From the NCBI RefSeq assembly GCF_041270065.1, contig NZ_CP065958.1, positions 3,472,001-3,536,000 of the forward strand: a DNA stretch of 64,000 nt. The letters run 5' to 3'. Source of the DNA: Streptomyces fradiae. Its GTDB lineage: Bacteria; Actinomycetota; Actinomycetes; Streptomycetales; Streptomycetaceae. The position numbers and the translations under genes were made by a program. Positions 38,352 to 47,664 of this stretch are shown piece after piece. Each line of letters opens with the position of its first letter. Positions within the stretch are counted from its first letter, which is position 1. Under the pieces are notes generated by a model. It searched no databases, had not been told where the DNA came from, and was given only the letters and a program-made list of their open reading frames with translations.

Positions 38352-39491
38352 TCACGAGTCTGCCTTACGGTGCACCCTCGCCACCCAGTCGGCGGGGCGG
38401 GCGATCTCGGTCTTGGTGGGCAGGGTGTTGGGCGAGGTCCAGACGCGGTTGAAGCCGTCCATGCCGACCTGGTCGACGACGGCGCGGACGAAGCGTTCGC
38501 CGTCGCGGTACTGGCGCAGTTTGGCGTCGAGGCCGAGGAGCTTGCGCAGGGCGAGGTCGAGGCGGGAGGCGCCGCGGGCGCGGCGCTGCTGGAACTTCTC
38601 GCGGATCTCGGTGACGGAGGGCACGACGTCGGGGCCGACGCCGTCCATGACGTAGTCGGCGTGGCCTTCGAGGAGGGACATGACGGCGGTGAGGCGGCCG
38701 AGGATCTCACGCTGTTCGGGGGTCTGGACGAGTTCGACGAGGGAGGGGGAGGGTTCGCCCTGTTCGCCTTCGGGGCGGCCGCCGGCGAGGGCCTGGGCGG
38801 CTTCGCGGAGGCGTTCGACGACGGTGGAGGGGTCGACGTCGGTGGCGGCGAGGAATGACTGGATCTCGCCCTGGAGGTGGTCGCGGAGCCAGGGGACGCC
38901 GGTGAACTGGGTGCGGTGGGTCTCCTCGTGGAGGCAGACCCAGAGCCGGAAGTCGTGGGGGCTGACGTCCAGCTCGCGCTCGACGTGGACGATGTTGGGC
39001 GCGACGAGCAGGAGGCGGCCGCCGCCGTCGGTGCCGGCGGGGAGTTCGCGGGTGGCGGGGGCGAAGGTCTCGTACTGGCCGAGGATCCGGGAGGCGAGGA
39101 AGGACAGCAGCATGCCGAGCTCGACGCCGGTGACCTTGCCTCCGACGGCGCTGAGGACGGTGCCGCCGGGGGTGGTGGAGCGGCGTTCCTTCATCTTGTC
39201 GAGGAGCGGGGAGAGCAGTTCGCGGAAGCCGGCGACGTTGGCCTTGATCCAGCCGGCCCGGTCGACGACGAGGACGGGGGTGTCGTCGGGGGTGTGGCCC
39301 TCGGGGATCATCCGGGTGTAGCCGCGGACGTGGTCCTCGGCGGCGCGGGCGTGCCGGCGGAGTTCGGCGACGACCTCGCGGGCCTCTTCGCGGGTGACCT
39401 CCGGGCCCGGGCGCACCAGTCGGGTCGCCGTCGTGACGGCGAGATTCCAGTCGACCATCCCCGATGTGCCTGCACCACCGATGCTCGTCAT
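38352..39491 (-). CDS. DUF2342 zinc-dependent metalloprotease-like protein
   Basis: 379 residues. The HExxH motif is in LWVCLHEETHRTQFTGVPWLRDHL near 190, with VMSLLEGHADYVMDGVG near 270 supplying a plausible third zinc ligand (EGHADY). MVDWNLAVTTATRLVRPGP opens the conserved region. The family is actinobacterial, sometimes annotated as coenzyme F420 biosynthesis-associated or as a predicted zinc metalloprotease; substrate unknown, cytoplasmic (no signal peptide). It sits between tilS and dacB on the same strand, a conserved actinobacterial order. The gap of 197 bases to tilS may contain a separate tilS promoter. Confidence 0.92.
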   Translation of the reverse strand: MTSIGGAGTSGMVDWNLAVTTATRLVRPGPEVTREEAREVVAELRRHARAAEDHVRGYTRMIPEGHTPDDTPVLVVDRAGWIKANVAGFRELLSPLLDKMKERRSTTPGGTVLSAVGGKVTGVELGMLLSFLASRILGQYETFAPATRELPAGTDGGGRLLLVAPNIVHVERELDVSPHDFRLWVCLHEETHRTQFTGVPWLRDHLQGEIQSFLAATDVDPSTVVERLREAAQALAGGRPEGEQGEPSPSLVELVQTPEQREILGRLTAVMSLLEGHADYVMDGVGPDVVPSVTEIREKFQQRRARGASRLDLALRKLLGLDAKLRQYRDGERFVRAVVDQVGMDGFNRVWTSPNTLPTKTEIARPADWVARVHRKADS

Positions 39492-39564
39492 GCGTCAACC
39501 GTACGTTCTCGGCGCCCGTTCGGTGAGGGTTCGGGCGAGTATTCGCCGGGGTCAGGGGGCCGGG

Positions 39565-41070
39565 TCAGCGTGTCGCGACACCGGTCTCGGCGCCTGTCCC
39601 GAGGCCTGTCCCGGCGCCGGTCTGGGCGAGGGCGGCGGAGAGGCGGTCGAGGGCGGTCTGGGCGGCGGCAGCGGAGTCGGTGCGGCCGGCCAGGAAGGCG
39701 AAGGCGAGGAGGCGCCCGTCGGGGGTGACGACGGTGCCGGCGAGGGTGTTGACGCCGGTGAGGGTGCCGGTCTTGGCGCGGACCAGGCCGGCGCCGGAGG
39801 CGGCGGGGCCGGTGCCGAAGCGGCCGGCGAGGGTGCCGGTGAAGCCGCTGACGGGCAGTCCGGTGAGGACGGGGCGCAGGGCGGGCCGGGCGGGGTCGGC
39901 CGCGCGGGTGAGGAGGCCGGTGAGAAGGGCGGCGGAGACCCGGTCGTTCCGGTCGAGTCCGCTGCCGTCGGCGAACCGGGCGCCGGCGAGCGGAAGCCCC
40001 AGCTTCGCCAGCTCGTCGTGGACGGCCTTTCCGGCGCCGGCGAAGCTGGCGGGCTGCTTGCGGGCGAGCGCGGTCTGCCGGGCGAGGGCCTCGGCGAGGT
40101 CGTTGTCGCTGCTGGTGAGGGTGCGTTCGACGAGGTCGGCGAGGGGCGCGGAGTCGGTACGGGCCAGCTGGGCGGCCTTCGGCCCGGTGGCGGCGCGGCC
40201 GGGTGCGGGGTCGCCCTCGATCCGTACGCCGGCCTGGCGGAGCAGTCCGGCGAAGGCGGTGGCGGTGTCTCCGGCGGGGTCGGCGGTGCGCGGGGCGGGG
40301 CCGGTGGCGGGGCCGCCGGTGCGGCCCTCGTCGGTCATCAGGGCGGTGACGGGGGCGAGGTTGTCGTTGGGGCCGATCGGGTGGAGCAGCGGGCCCTTGT
40401 AGAGGCTGGTGTCGTACGTGACGCGGACGGCGGGCGCGGTGCCGGCGCGGGCCTTGAGGGCGCGGGCGGTGGCGTCGGCGAGGGCCTTCAGGCGGGTCCG
40501 GTCGAGGGTGGGGTCGCCGCCGCCGACGAGGGTGACGGTGCGCCCGTCGGGGGCGGCCACGGTGGTGGTGGCGATGCGGTGGTCGGGGCCGAGCGCGGAC
40601 AGGGCGGCGGCGGTGGTGGCGATCTTGACGGTGGAGGCGGGGGTCATCGGGGTGGTGGCGCCCTCGCCGTACAGCTGCTTTCCGGTACTGGCGTCGACGA
40701 CGGAGGCGGTGCGCAGGGTGCCGAGGCCGGGGTCGCCGAGCAGCGGTACGAGGACGGGGGCGAGGTCGTCGCCCGTCCGGGTGGATCCGGTGCGGCCGGC
40801 GGCGGCCGGTCCGTCCGGGGCGCCGAGGGCGCGCAGCACGCCGGCGGCGCTGGGGGCGGGGGCCGGGCGGCGGGGGGCGGCGGGCGGCGGACCGGCGGCG
40901 CGGCCGGCGTGATGTGCGCCACCTCGGGCGTCCGCGAGGGCCGCCCTGGCGCGCTCGGCCTTACGCTGACCGGAGTCCCACGGGCCGGCGGCGGTGACCG
41001 CTCCGGCGGCCAGGGCCAGACCGAGCACGGCGGAGCCCGCCACGAGCTGCCAGGTTCTCGCCTCCGGCAT
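39565..41070 (-). CDS. dacB: D-alanyl-D-alanine carboxypeptidase/endopeptidase (PBP4 type)
   Basis: 501 residues from ATG 41070 (MPEARTWQLVAGS), with AAAGGGG eleven bases upstream. N-terminal signal or anchor helix (about 8-27), an Ala/Pro-rich linker to about residue 75, then a class C penicillin-binding domain: SxxK in TPASTVKIATT near 144, SxN in TSSDNDLAEALARQT near 310, and KTG in RAKTGTLTGVNTLAGTV near 440. It trims or cross-cleaves peptidoglycan outside the membrane. The C-terminus ends in a Gly/Thr/Ala run. It is divergent from ppa across 105 bases. Confidence 0.95.
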   Translation of the reverse strand: MPEARTWQLVAGSAVLGLALAAGAVTAAGPWDSGQRKAERARAALADARGGAHHAGRAAGPPPAAPRRPAPAPSAAGVLRALGAPDGPAAAGRTGSTRTGDDLAPVLVPLLGDPGLGTLRTASVVDASTGKQLYGEGATTPMTPASTVKIATTAAALSALGPDHRIATTTVAAPDGRTVTLVGGGDPTLDRTRLKALADATARALKARAGTAPAVRVTYDTSLYKGPLLHPIGPNDNLAPVTALMTDEGRTGGPATGPAPRTADPAGDTATAFAGLLRQAGVRIEGDPAPGRAATGPKAAQLARTDSAPLADLVERTLTSSDNDLAEALARQTALARKQPASFAGAGKAVHDELAKLGLPLAGARFADGSGLDRNDRVSAALLTGLLTRAADPARPALRPVLTGLPVSGFTGTLAGRFGTGPAASGAGLVRAKTGTLTGVNTLAGTVVTPDGRLLAFAFLAGRTDSAAAAQTALDRLSAALAQTGAGTGLGTGAETGVATR

Positions 41071-41175
41071 GTGATGACCAGCCCCTTTCGCGATCAAGAG
41101 CGTGCGTGAGAGACACTTAACCATCGCGCGTCGTCGCGAGCATTGACATGTGTTGATTCAGGAGGAGATCCACCC

Positions 41176-41667
41176 GTGGAGTTCGACGTTCTCATCGAGA
41201 TCCCCAAGGGGTCGCGGAACAAGTACGAGGTCGACCACGAGACCGGTCGGATCCGCCTGGACCGCCGCCTCTTCACCTCGACCGCCTACCCGACGGACTA
41301 CGGCTACGTCGAGAACACCCTCGGCGAGGACGGCGACCCGCTGGACGCGCTCGTCATCCTCGACGAGCCCACGTTCCCGGGCTGCCTCATCAAGTGCCGC
41401 GCCATCGGCATGTTCCGCATGACGGACGAGGCCGGCGGCGACGACAAGCTGCTGTGCGTCCCGGCGACGGACCCGCGCATGGAGCACCTGCGCGACATCC
41501 ACCACGTGCCGGAGTTCGACCGCCTGGAGATCCAGCACTTCTTCGAGGTCTACAAGGACCTGGAGCCGGGCAAGTCCGTCGAGGGCGCCGACTGGGTCGG
41601 CCGCGCCGAGGCCGAGGCCGAGGTCGAGAAGTCGTACAAGCGCTTCGAGGAGCAGGGCGGCCACTGA
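41176..41667 (+). CDS. ppa: Inorganic pyrophosphatase (family I)
   Basis: 163 residues from GTG 41176 ([20 protein letters not shown]), with AGGAGGA nine bases upstream. Hydrolyses pyrophosphate to drive biosynthesis. The metal-binding signature [11 protein letters not shown] and the substrate residues in [11 protein letters not shown] and [15 protein letters not shown] are present. Length matches bacterial hexameric PPases. It is followed by a strong hairpin, so probably monocistronic. Confidence 0.98.
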   Translation: MEFDVLIEIPKGSRNKYEVDHETGRIRLDRRLFTSTAYPTDYGYVENTLGEDGDPLDALVILDEPTFPGCLIKCRAIGMFRMTDEAGGDDKLLCVPATDPRMEHLRDIHHVPEFDRLEIQHFFEVYKDLEPGKSVEGADWVGRAEAEAEVEKSYKRFEEQGGH

Positions 41668-41688
41668 GCCGGCTTGATCCGATCTTGT

Positions 41689-41727
41689 GCGAGGGCGGTG
41701 CACCTGCTGAGGTGCGCCGCCCTTCGC
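41689..41727 (+). terminator. Hairpin terminator after ppa
   Basis: Long imperfect stem (GCGAGGGCGG with CCGCCCTTCGC, inner GCACCT with AGGTGC) beginning 22 bases after the ppa stop. Confidence 0.8.
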
Positions 41728-41788
41728 GCGTTCATACTGGGCTTCAACCGGGCCGTATGGGGTCCGGTCGCGTGGGTACCAGGCCGGA

Positions 41789-43483
41789 ATGAGGGCGGAC
41801 AGAGTGGTGGCGAAGCCGGACGCGCCGGGCGCTCCGGACGAGGAGCCGGAGGACCGGAAGCCCGCGTCCGACGAGGCGCGCAGCGCTTTCGTGCCGCCGG
41901 CCGGGGTGGAGCCGCCGGAGCCGCCGGAGGAGGAGCATCCGACCTCGGAGTTCGCGCTGCCGGAGGGGCTCGCGGAAGGTCTCGCGGCGGAGCCGTCGCC
42001 GGAGAAGGAAGGTTCCGCCTTCGCCCCGCCCTCGGGCTACTCGGCGCAGCAGGCCGCGCCGGCGTTCACGCCCGCGTACGGCATACCGATGGTCAGGCTG
42101 TCGCAGGACGCGCCCTGGCAGGACCGGATGCGCACGATGCTGCGGCTGCCGGTCGGCGAGCGGCCGGTGCCGGAGGCGGCGCGCAAGGAGGACGAGGCGG
42201 GGCCGCCGGTGCCGCGCGTGCTCGACCTGACCCTGCGCATCGGCGAGCTGCTGCTGGCGGGCGGGGAGGGCGCGGAGGACGTCGAGGCGGCGATGTTCGC
42301 GATCTGCCGGTCGTACGGTCTGGACCGCTGCGAGCCGACGGTGACGTTCACGCTGCTGTCGATCACGTACCAGCCGTCGCTGGTGGACGATCCGGTGACG
42401 GCGAACCGTACGGTACGGCGCCGGGGCACCGACTACACGCGGCTCGCGGCGGTGTACGTGCTGCTCGCCGACATCAACGACCCGGCGCACGACGTGTCGC
42501 CGGAGGAGGCGTACCGGCGGCTCGCGGAGATCCGCCGCAACCGGCACCCGTACCCCGGCTGGGTGCTCACCGCGGCGGCCGGGGTGCTGGCGGGCGCGGC
42601 CTCGGTGCTGCTCGGCGGCGGGGCGACGGTGTTCTTCGTGGCGGCGCTCGGCGCGATGCTGGGCGACCGGCTGGCGTGGCTGTGCGCGGGGCGCGGGCTG
42701 CCGGAGTTCTACCAGTTCCTGGTGGCGGCGATGCCGCCGGCCGCGATGGGGGTGGCGCTGACGCTGCTCCACGCGGATCTGCGGCCCTCGGCGGTGATCA
42801 CCGGTGGGCTGTTCGCGCTGATCCCGGGGCGGGCCCTGGTGGCGGCCGTGCAGGACGGTCTGACCGGCTTCTACATCACGGCCTCGGCCCGGCTCCTTGA
42901 GGTCGGCTACTTCTTCGTGGCGATCGTGGTGGGCGTGCTTTCGGTGCTGTACCTGGCGGTGCAGTTCGGCGCCGAGCTCAACCCGGAGGGGGCGCTGAAG
43001 GCGGTCGAGCGGCCGGCGGTGCAGATCGCGGCGTCGATGGTGCTGTGCGCGACCTTCGCGATCCTGCTGCAGCAGTCGCGGGCGACGGTGCTGTTCGCGA
43101 CGCTGAACGGCGGGGTGGCGTGGGTGATCTACGCGTCGATCGCGGTGACGGCGGGCGGCTCGGCGGTGATGGCGACGGCGGTCGCGGCCGGCCTGGTGGG
43201 CCTCTTCGGGCAGCTGATCGCCCGCTACCACCACACCTCGTCGCTGCCGTACGTGACGGCGGCGATCGGCCCGCTGCTGCCGGGTTCCGCGACCTACTTC
43301 GGTGTCCTCGCGATCGCCCAGCACAACCTGGACACGGGCTTCGCGTCCCTGGCCAAGGCGGCGGCCCTGGCCCTGGCGATCGCGATCGGCGTGAACCTCG
43401 GCGGCGAGCTGGCCCGCCTCTTCATGCAGGCCCCGCGCACGGCGGCGGCCCGCCGCGCGGCGAAGCGTACGAGAGGCTTCTAG
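41789..43483 (+). CDS. Threonine/serine exporter (ThrE family)
   Basis: 564 residues. The first 110 are Glu/Pro-rich and disordered. The fused DUF1212 and DUF3815 membrane domains of actinobacterial ThrE follow, with about ten helices between residues 250 and 545 (LTAAAGVLAGAASVLLGGGATVFF, TGFYITASARLLEVGYFFVA, SLPYVTAAIGPLLPGSATYF). RIGELLLAGGEGAEDVEAAMFAI before the membrane region is the soluble hydrolase-like signature of the family. It exports threonine, serine and small peptides. The exact start is uncertain (a GTG seven codons on is possible). Confidence 0.93.
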   Translation: MRADRVVAKPDAPGAPDEEPEDRKPASDEARSAFVPPAGVEPPEPPEEEHPTSEFALPEGLAEGLAAEPSPEKEGSAFAPPSGYSAQQAAPAFTPAYGIPMVRLSQDAPWQDRMRTMLRLPVGERPVPEAARKEDEAGPPVPRVLDLTLRIGELLLAGGEGAEDVEAAMFAICRSYGLDRCEPTVTFTLLSITYQPSLVDDPVTANRTVRRRGTDYTRLAAVYVLLADINDPAHDVSPEEAYRRLAEIRRNRHPYPGWVLTAAAGVLAGAASVLLGGGATVFFVAALGAMLGDRLAWLCAGRGLPEFYQFLVAAMPPAAMGVALTLLHADLRPSAVITGGLFALIPGRALVAAVQDGLTGFYITASARLLEVGYFFVAIVVGVLSVLYLAVQFGAELNPEGALKAVERPAVQIAASMVLCATFAILLQQSRATVLFATLNGGVAWVIYASIAVTAGGSAVMATAVAAGLVGLFGQLIARYHHTSSLPYVTAAIGPLLPGSATYFGVLAIAQHNLDTGFASLAKAAALALAIAIGVNLGGELARLFMQAPRTAAARRAAKRTRGF

Positions 43484-43534
43484 CGAGCGCGACGGGCCGC
43501 CTGCGACCCGAGGGGCCTGTCGTCCGGTTCTCCC

Positions 43535-44248
43535 CTACCGCTTGGCGTGGCGGCCGCGCTCGGCCGTCGGGGGGTTCGGGGTGCCGGGGGCGTCGTGGTC
43601 GGTGTCGGGGCCGGGGGCCGGGTTCTTCTTGGACTGGGCGCGGGCCCGCAGGATCTCGATGACGACCGGGATCACGGAGATCAGCACGATCCCGACGAGG
43701 ATCAGCTCGATGTGCTTGTGCACGAAGTCGACCTTGCCGAGCGCGGAGCCGAGCAGCGTCACGCCGGCGCCCCACAGAAGGCCGCCGATGACGTTGAAGG
43801 TGATGAAGGAGCGGTAGTTCATGCGGCTGACGCCGGCGATGATCGGCGTGAAGGTCCGCACGATCGGCACGAAGCGGGCCAGGATCAGCGACTTCGGGCC
43901 GTGCTTCTCGAAGAACTCGTGCGCCTTCTCGACGTTCTCCTGCTTGAAGAGCTTGGAGTCCGGGCGCTTGAAGAGCGCGGGGCCGACCTTGCGGCCGAAG
44001 AGATAGCCCACCTGGTCGCCGATGACGGCCGCGGCGACCACCAGGGCGCACACCAGCCACAGCGGGGTGTCCAGCTTGCCGGTGGTGACCAGCAGGCCGG
44101 TGGTGAACAGCAGCGAGTCACCGGGCAGGAAGAAGCCGATGAGGAGTCCGGACTCGGCGAAGACGATGACGAGGACACCGATCAGACCGAAGGTCGCGAT
44201 CAGGTGGTCCGGGTCCAGCCAGCTCGGTCCGAGGGCAAGCGTGTTCAC
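43535..44248 (-). CDS. DedA-family membrane protein
   Basis: 237 residues from GTG 44248 (VNTLALGPSWL), with GGAG ten bases upstream. DedA hallmarks: FAESGLLIGFFLPGDSLLFTTG near 30-50 and ARFVPIVRTFTPIIAGVSRM near 130-150, within about five membrane segments. The family are undecaprenyl-phosphate or lipid flippases and proton-dependent transporters. The C-terminal tail after residue 205 is charged and proline-rich. Convergent with the ThrE gene (51-base gap). Confidence 0.94.
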   Translation of the reverse strand: MNTLALGPSWLDPDHLIATFGLIGVLVIVFAESGLLIGFFLPGDSLLFTTGLLVTTGKLDTPLWLVCALVVAAAVIGDQVGYLFGRKVGPALFKRPDSKLFKQENVEKAHEFFEKHGPKSLILARFVPIVRTFTPIIAGVSRMNYRSFITFNVIGGLLWGAGVTLLGSALGKVDFVHKHIELILVGIVLISVIPVVIEILRARAQSKKNPAPGPDTDHDAPGTPNPPTAERGRHAKR

Positions 44249-44410
44249 GGGTTCCGGGCTCCTGCGGTCGGTGGGGGCATGGGAGGTGTCGTACGGGACA
44301 GCTGCCCCAAGGTACCAACGCACGGCGAACGCCCCGGGTTCCAGGCGGCCCCGTTCCGGATGCGGGCGGGCCCGGCCGGCAGCAGGCTGTGGCCCAGGAG
44401 GTGGATGCGC

Positions 44411-44779
44411 ATGGGCATCGACGAGTACGGCGGCGGCCAGACCGCCCAGTCGGACGTGCTGGTGGTGACGACGAACGACGTCCCCGGCCACCAGGTCCAG
44501 CAGGTGATCGGCGAGGTCTTCGGGCTGACCGTCCGCTCGCGGCACATCGGCAGCCAGATCGGCGCGGGCCTGAAGTCGCTGGTCGGCGGGGAGCTGCGGG
44601 GGCTGACGAAGACCCTCGTGGAGACCCGCAACCAGGCCATGGAACGGCTGGTGGAGCAGGCGCGGGCACGCGGCGCGAACGCGGTCCTGATGTTCCGCTT
44701 CGACGTGACGGAGGCCGCCGACGTCGGCACGGAGGTGTGCGCGTACGGCACCGCCGTGGTGATCGCGCCGATCCCCTGA
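44411..44779 (+). CDS. YbjQ/UPF0145 family protein
   Basis: 122 residues from ATG 44411, with AGGAGGTG eight bases upstream. VLVVTTNDVPGHQVQQVIGEVFGLTVRS, FLVETRNQA-like ETRNQAMERLVEQARARGANAV and RFDVTEAADVGTEVCAYGTAV match YbjQ (once called heavy-metal-binding domain). These form pentameric beta-barrels; the physiological ligand is not settled. A lone gene between dedA and the channel gene. Confidence 0.92.
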   Translation: MGIDEYGGGQTAQSDVLVVTTNDVPGHQVQQVIGEVFGLTVRSRHIGSQIGAGLKSLVGGELRGLTKTLVETRNQAMERLVEQARARGANAVLMFRFDVTEAADVGTEVCAYGTAVVIAPIP

Positions 44780-44864
44780 GGTGCGGGCCCGTACCGGCGG
44801 TCCCGTGACGGCAGGTCCCGAATCTCGGGATGTATGAGGGCATTTGCCCACTTATGGTGGGCCC

Positions 44865-46160
44865 GTGGTCACCCAAGCACCCACCCCGCCGCCCGCCGGT
44901 CCGGAGATCGTCCGGAAGGTCCTGCTGCCGCTGTCCGTGCCCGCGCTGGTGGTCGGGATCGGCTCGGCGCTGCTGTATCTGGGGATCAGCAAGCTCGCCG
45001 ACAGGCTCCAGGACCTGGTCTGGGACACCCTTCCGGACGCACTCGGCATCGGCTCGTACTCCTCGCTGTGGATCATCGTGATGCTGACCGCGAGCGGCAT
45101 CGCGGTCGGCCTCGTCGTCTGGAAGGTGTACGGGCACGCCGGCGCCGACCCGGCCGAGGTCGGGCTCGGCGGGGCGCCGATCAAGCCCGGGGTGGTGCCC
45201 GGTCTGCTGCTCGCCAGCACGCTCACGCTTGCCGGCGGCGTCAGCCTCGGCCCGGAGAACCCGACGATCGTCTCCGCCATCGCGCTGACCTTCTGGCTCG
45301 GCCGGATGGTCCTGCCGGCGCTGCCGGGCGCGCTGTGGGTGTCGCTCGCCACCGCCGCCACGTTCGGCGCGCTCTTCGGCACCCCGGTGGCGGCCGCGCT
45401 CGTGATCTCGGAGGCCCTGGCGTCGAAGGCGGCGCCCGGGCTCGCCGGGGGCGGGCTGTGGGACAAGCTGTTCGCCCCGCTGGTGGCGGCCGGCGCCGGG
45501 GCGATGACCACCCAGCTGGTCGACCACCCCAGCTTCGACATGGGCCTGCCGCCGCTCACGAACCCCGGCTACGAAGACCTCCTCGCCGCCCTGGTCATCG
45601 CCACCCTCGCCGCGCTCTTCGGACTGCTCGCCTGCTACGCCTTCCCGTACGCCCACCGGGCCTTCCACCGGCTGAAGCACCCCATGCTGATGCTGCCGCT
45701 GGGCGGGCTGATCCTGGGTCTGCTCGGTGCCCTCGGCGGGCGGCTGACGCTGTTCAAGGGGCTCACGGAGACCAAGGAACTCGTCCAGTCCCTCGGGACC
45801 TACGGTTCGGGCGAGCTCGCCAAGATGGCCGTGGTGAAGCTGGTCGCCCTGCTCGTGGCCGCGTCCTGCGGCTTCATCGGCGGCCGGGTGTTCCCGATCG
45901 TGTTCATCGGCGCCGCGTTCGGCCTGTGCGCGCAGGCGCTCGTGACGGAGATCCATCCGGCGGTCGCCGTCTCGGCCGCCGTCCTCGGCATGGTGCTCGC
46001 GACCACCCACCAGGGGTGGGTGAGCCTCTTCATCGCCGCCGTCATCGCCGCCTCGCCGGCGATGATCCCGCTCCTCGTCCTCGCCTCCCTGCCCGCCTGG
46101 CTGGTCGTCACCGGCCGCCCCGAGCTCGAACTCGACGAGCACGGCGACTCACTGCACTGA
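44865..46160 (+). CDS. ClC-family ion channel/antiporter-like protein
   Basis: 431 residues from GTG 44865; the closest upstream TATGGT could be a -10 box giving a leaderless message, as no good ribosome site is seen. About ten helices. The ClC selectivity segment GGVSLGPENPTIVSAIAL near 120 has the GxxGPE core, and GCGFIGGRVFP-like SCGFIGGRVFPIVFIGAAFG near 325 matches the second filter. It ends 58 bases before a glutamate decarboxylase gene. In E. coli a ClC antiporter acts as charge shunt for glutamate-dependent acid resistance; the pairing here suggests a similar job but is not proof. Confidence 0.88.
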   Translation: MVTQAPTPPPAGPEIVRKVLLPLSVPALVVGIGSALLYLGISKLADRLQDLVWDTLPDALGIGSYSSLWIIVMLTASGIAVGLVVWKVYGHAGADPAEVGLGGAPIKPGVVPGLLLASTLTLAGGVSLGPENPTIVSAIALTFWLGRMVLPALPGALWVSLATAATFGALFGTPVAAALVISEALASKAAPGLAGGGLWDKLFAPLVAAGAGAMTTQLVDHPSFDMGLPPLTNPGYEDLLAALVIATLAALFGLLACYAFPYAHRAFHRLKHPMLMLPLGGLILGLLGALGGRLTLFKGLTETKELVQSLGTYGSGELAKMAVVKLVALLVAASCGFIGGRVFPIVFIGAAFGLCAQALVTEIHPAVAVSAAVLGMVLATTHQGWVSLFIAAVIAASPAMIPLLVLASLPAWLVVTGRPELELDEHGDSLH

Positions 46161-46218
46161 GCCGCCCCCGCCAGCCCCCGCCCGCCCCTGCCCCCGTACG
46201 TACAGGAAGGAACCCGCC

Positions 46219-47640
46219 GTGCCGCTGCACAAGGGACCCGACGACCGCCCGTCCGACGCCGCACCCGTACGCCGCCTCTCCCTCAACCCGTTCTACGGCG
46301 CCGCCGACCCGGTCGGCGGCATGACCGAGGCGCCACCGCGGCACAAGCTGCCGGACGGGCCGCTGGCGCCGATGAGCGCCTACCAGCTGGTCCACGACGA
46401 GCTGATGCTCGACGGCAACTCCCGGCTCAACCTCGCCACCTTCGTCACCACCTGGATGGAACCCCAGGCGGCGGTGCTCATGGGCGAGTGCCGCGACAAG
46501 AACATGATCGACAAGGACGAGTACCCGCGCACCGCCGAACTGGAGCGCCGCTGCGTCGCCATGCTCGCCGACCTGTGGAACGCCCCCGACCCCTCCGCCG
46601 CCGTCGGCTGCTCCACCACCGGCTCCAGCGAGGCCTGCATGCTGGCCGGCATGGCGCTCAAGCGCCGCTGGGCGAAGAAGAACGCCGACCGCTACCCCGC
46701 CGCCCGGCCCAATCTGGTGATGGGCGTCAACGTGCAGGTCTGCTGGGAGAAGTTCTGCAACTTCTGGGAGGTCGAGGCCCGCCTGGTGCCCATGCAGGGC
46801 GACCGCTTCCACCTGGACGCGGCCACCGCCGCCGAGCTCTGCGACGAGAACACCATCGGCGTGGTCGCCGTCCTCGGCTCCACCTTCGACGGCTCCTACG
46901 AGCCGGTCGCCGAGATCTGTGCCGCGCTCGACGACCTCCAGGAGCGCACCGGGATCGACGTGCCGGTGCACGTGGACGGCGCCTCCGGCGCCATGGTCGC
47001 GCCCTTCCTCGACGAGGACCTGGTGTGGGACTTCCGGCTCCCCCGGGTCTCCTCCATCAACACCTCGGGCCACAAGTACGGCCTGGTCTACCCGGGCGTC
47101 GGCTGGGCGCTGTGGCGCTCCCCCGCCGAACTCCCCGAGGAGCTGGTCTTCCGGGTCAACTACCTGGGCGGCGACATGCCGACCTTCGCCCTCAACTTCT
47201 CCCGCCCGGGCGCCCAGGTGGTCGCGCAGTACTACACCTTCCTGCGGCTCGGCCGGGCCGGCTACCGGGCCGTCCAGCAGACCAGCCGGGACGTGGCCAC
47301 CGACCTCGCCCAACGCATCGAGGCCCTGGGCGACTTCCGCCTCCTCACCCGCGGCGACCAGCTGCCCGTCTTCGCCTTCACCACCGCGCCGGACGTCACG
47401 TCCTTCGACGTCTTCGACGTCTCGCGGCGGCTGCGCGAAGCCGGCTGGCTGGTGCCCGCCTACACCTTCCCGGCCGAACGCGAGGACCTGTCGGTGCTGC
47501 GGATCGTCTGCCGCAACGGCTTCTCGACGGACCTCGCGAACCTGCTCGTCGAGGACCTGGAGCGGCTGCTGCCCGAACTGCGCCGCCAGCCGCACCCGTT
47601 CACCGACGACAAGCAGGCCGCGACCTCCTTCCACCACTGA
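46219..47640 (+). CDS. gad: Glutamate decarboxylase
   Basis: 473 residues, GTG start with AGGAAGGA upstream. PLP enzyme converting glutamate to GABA and CO2 with proton uptake. Seen: LNLATFVTTWMEPQAAVLM, CSTTGSSEACMLAGMALKRRW (cofactor phosphate), VHVDGASGAMVAPF (Asp pairing with PLP) and the Schiff-base Lys in SSINTSGHKYGLVYPGVGW near 280. The C-terminus ends TSFHH, resembling the autoinhibitory HH end of E. coli GadB. It is downstream of the ClC-like gene and convergent with the ABC exporter. Confidence 0.96.
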   Translation: MPLHKGPDDRPSDAAPVRRLSLNPFYGAADPVGGMTEAPPRHKLPDGPLAPMSAYQLVHDELMLDGNSRLNLATFVTTWMEPQAAVLMGECRDKNMIDKDEYPRTAELERRCVAMLADLWNAPDPSAAVGCSTTGSSEACMLAGMALKRRWAKKNADRYPAARPNLVMGVNVQVCWEKFCNFWEVEARLVPMQGDRFHLDAATAAELCDENTIGVVAVLGSTFDGSYEPVAEICAALDDLQERTGIDVPVHVDGASGAMVAPFLDEDLVWDFRLPRVSSINTSGHKYGLVYPGVGWALWRSPAELPEELVFRVNYLGGDMPTFALNFSRPGAQVVAQYYTFLRLGRAGYRAVQQTSRDVATDLAQRIEALGDFRLLTRGDQLPVFAFTTAPDVTSFDVFDVSRRLREAGWLVPAYTFPAEREDLSVLRIVCRNGFSTDLANLLVEDLERLLPELRRQPHPFTDDKQAATSFHH

Positions 47641-47664
47641 GGGAGGGCCGGTGCTGCCCGCGCG

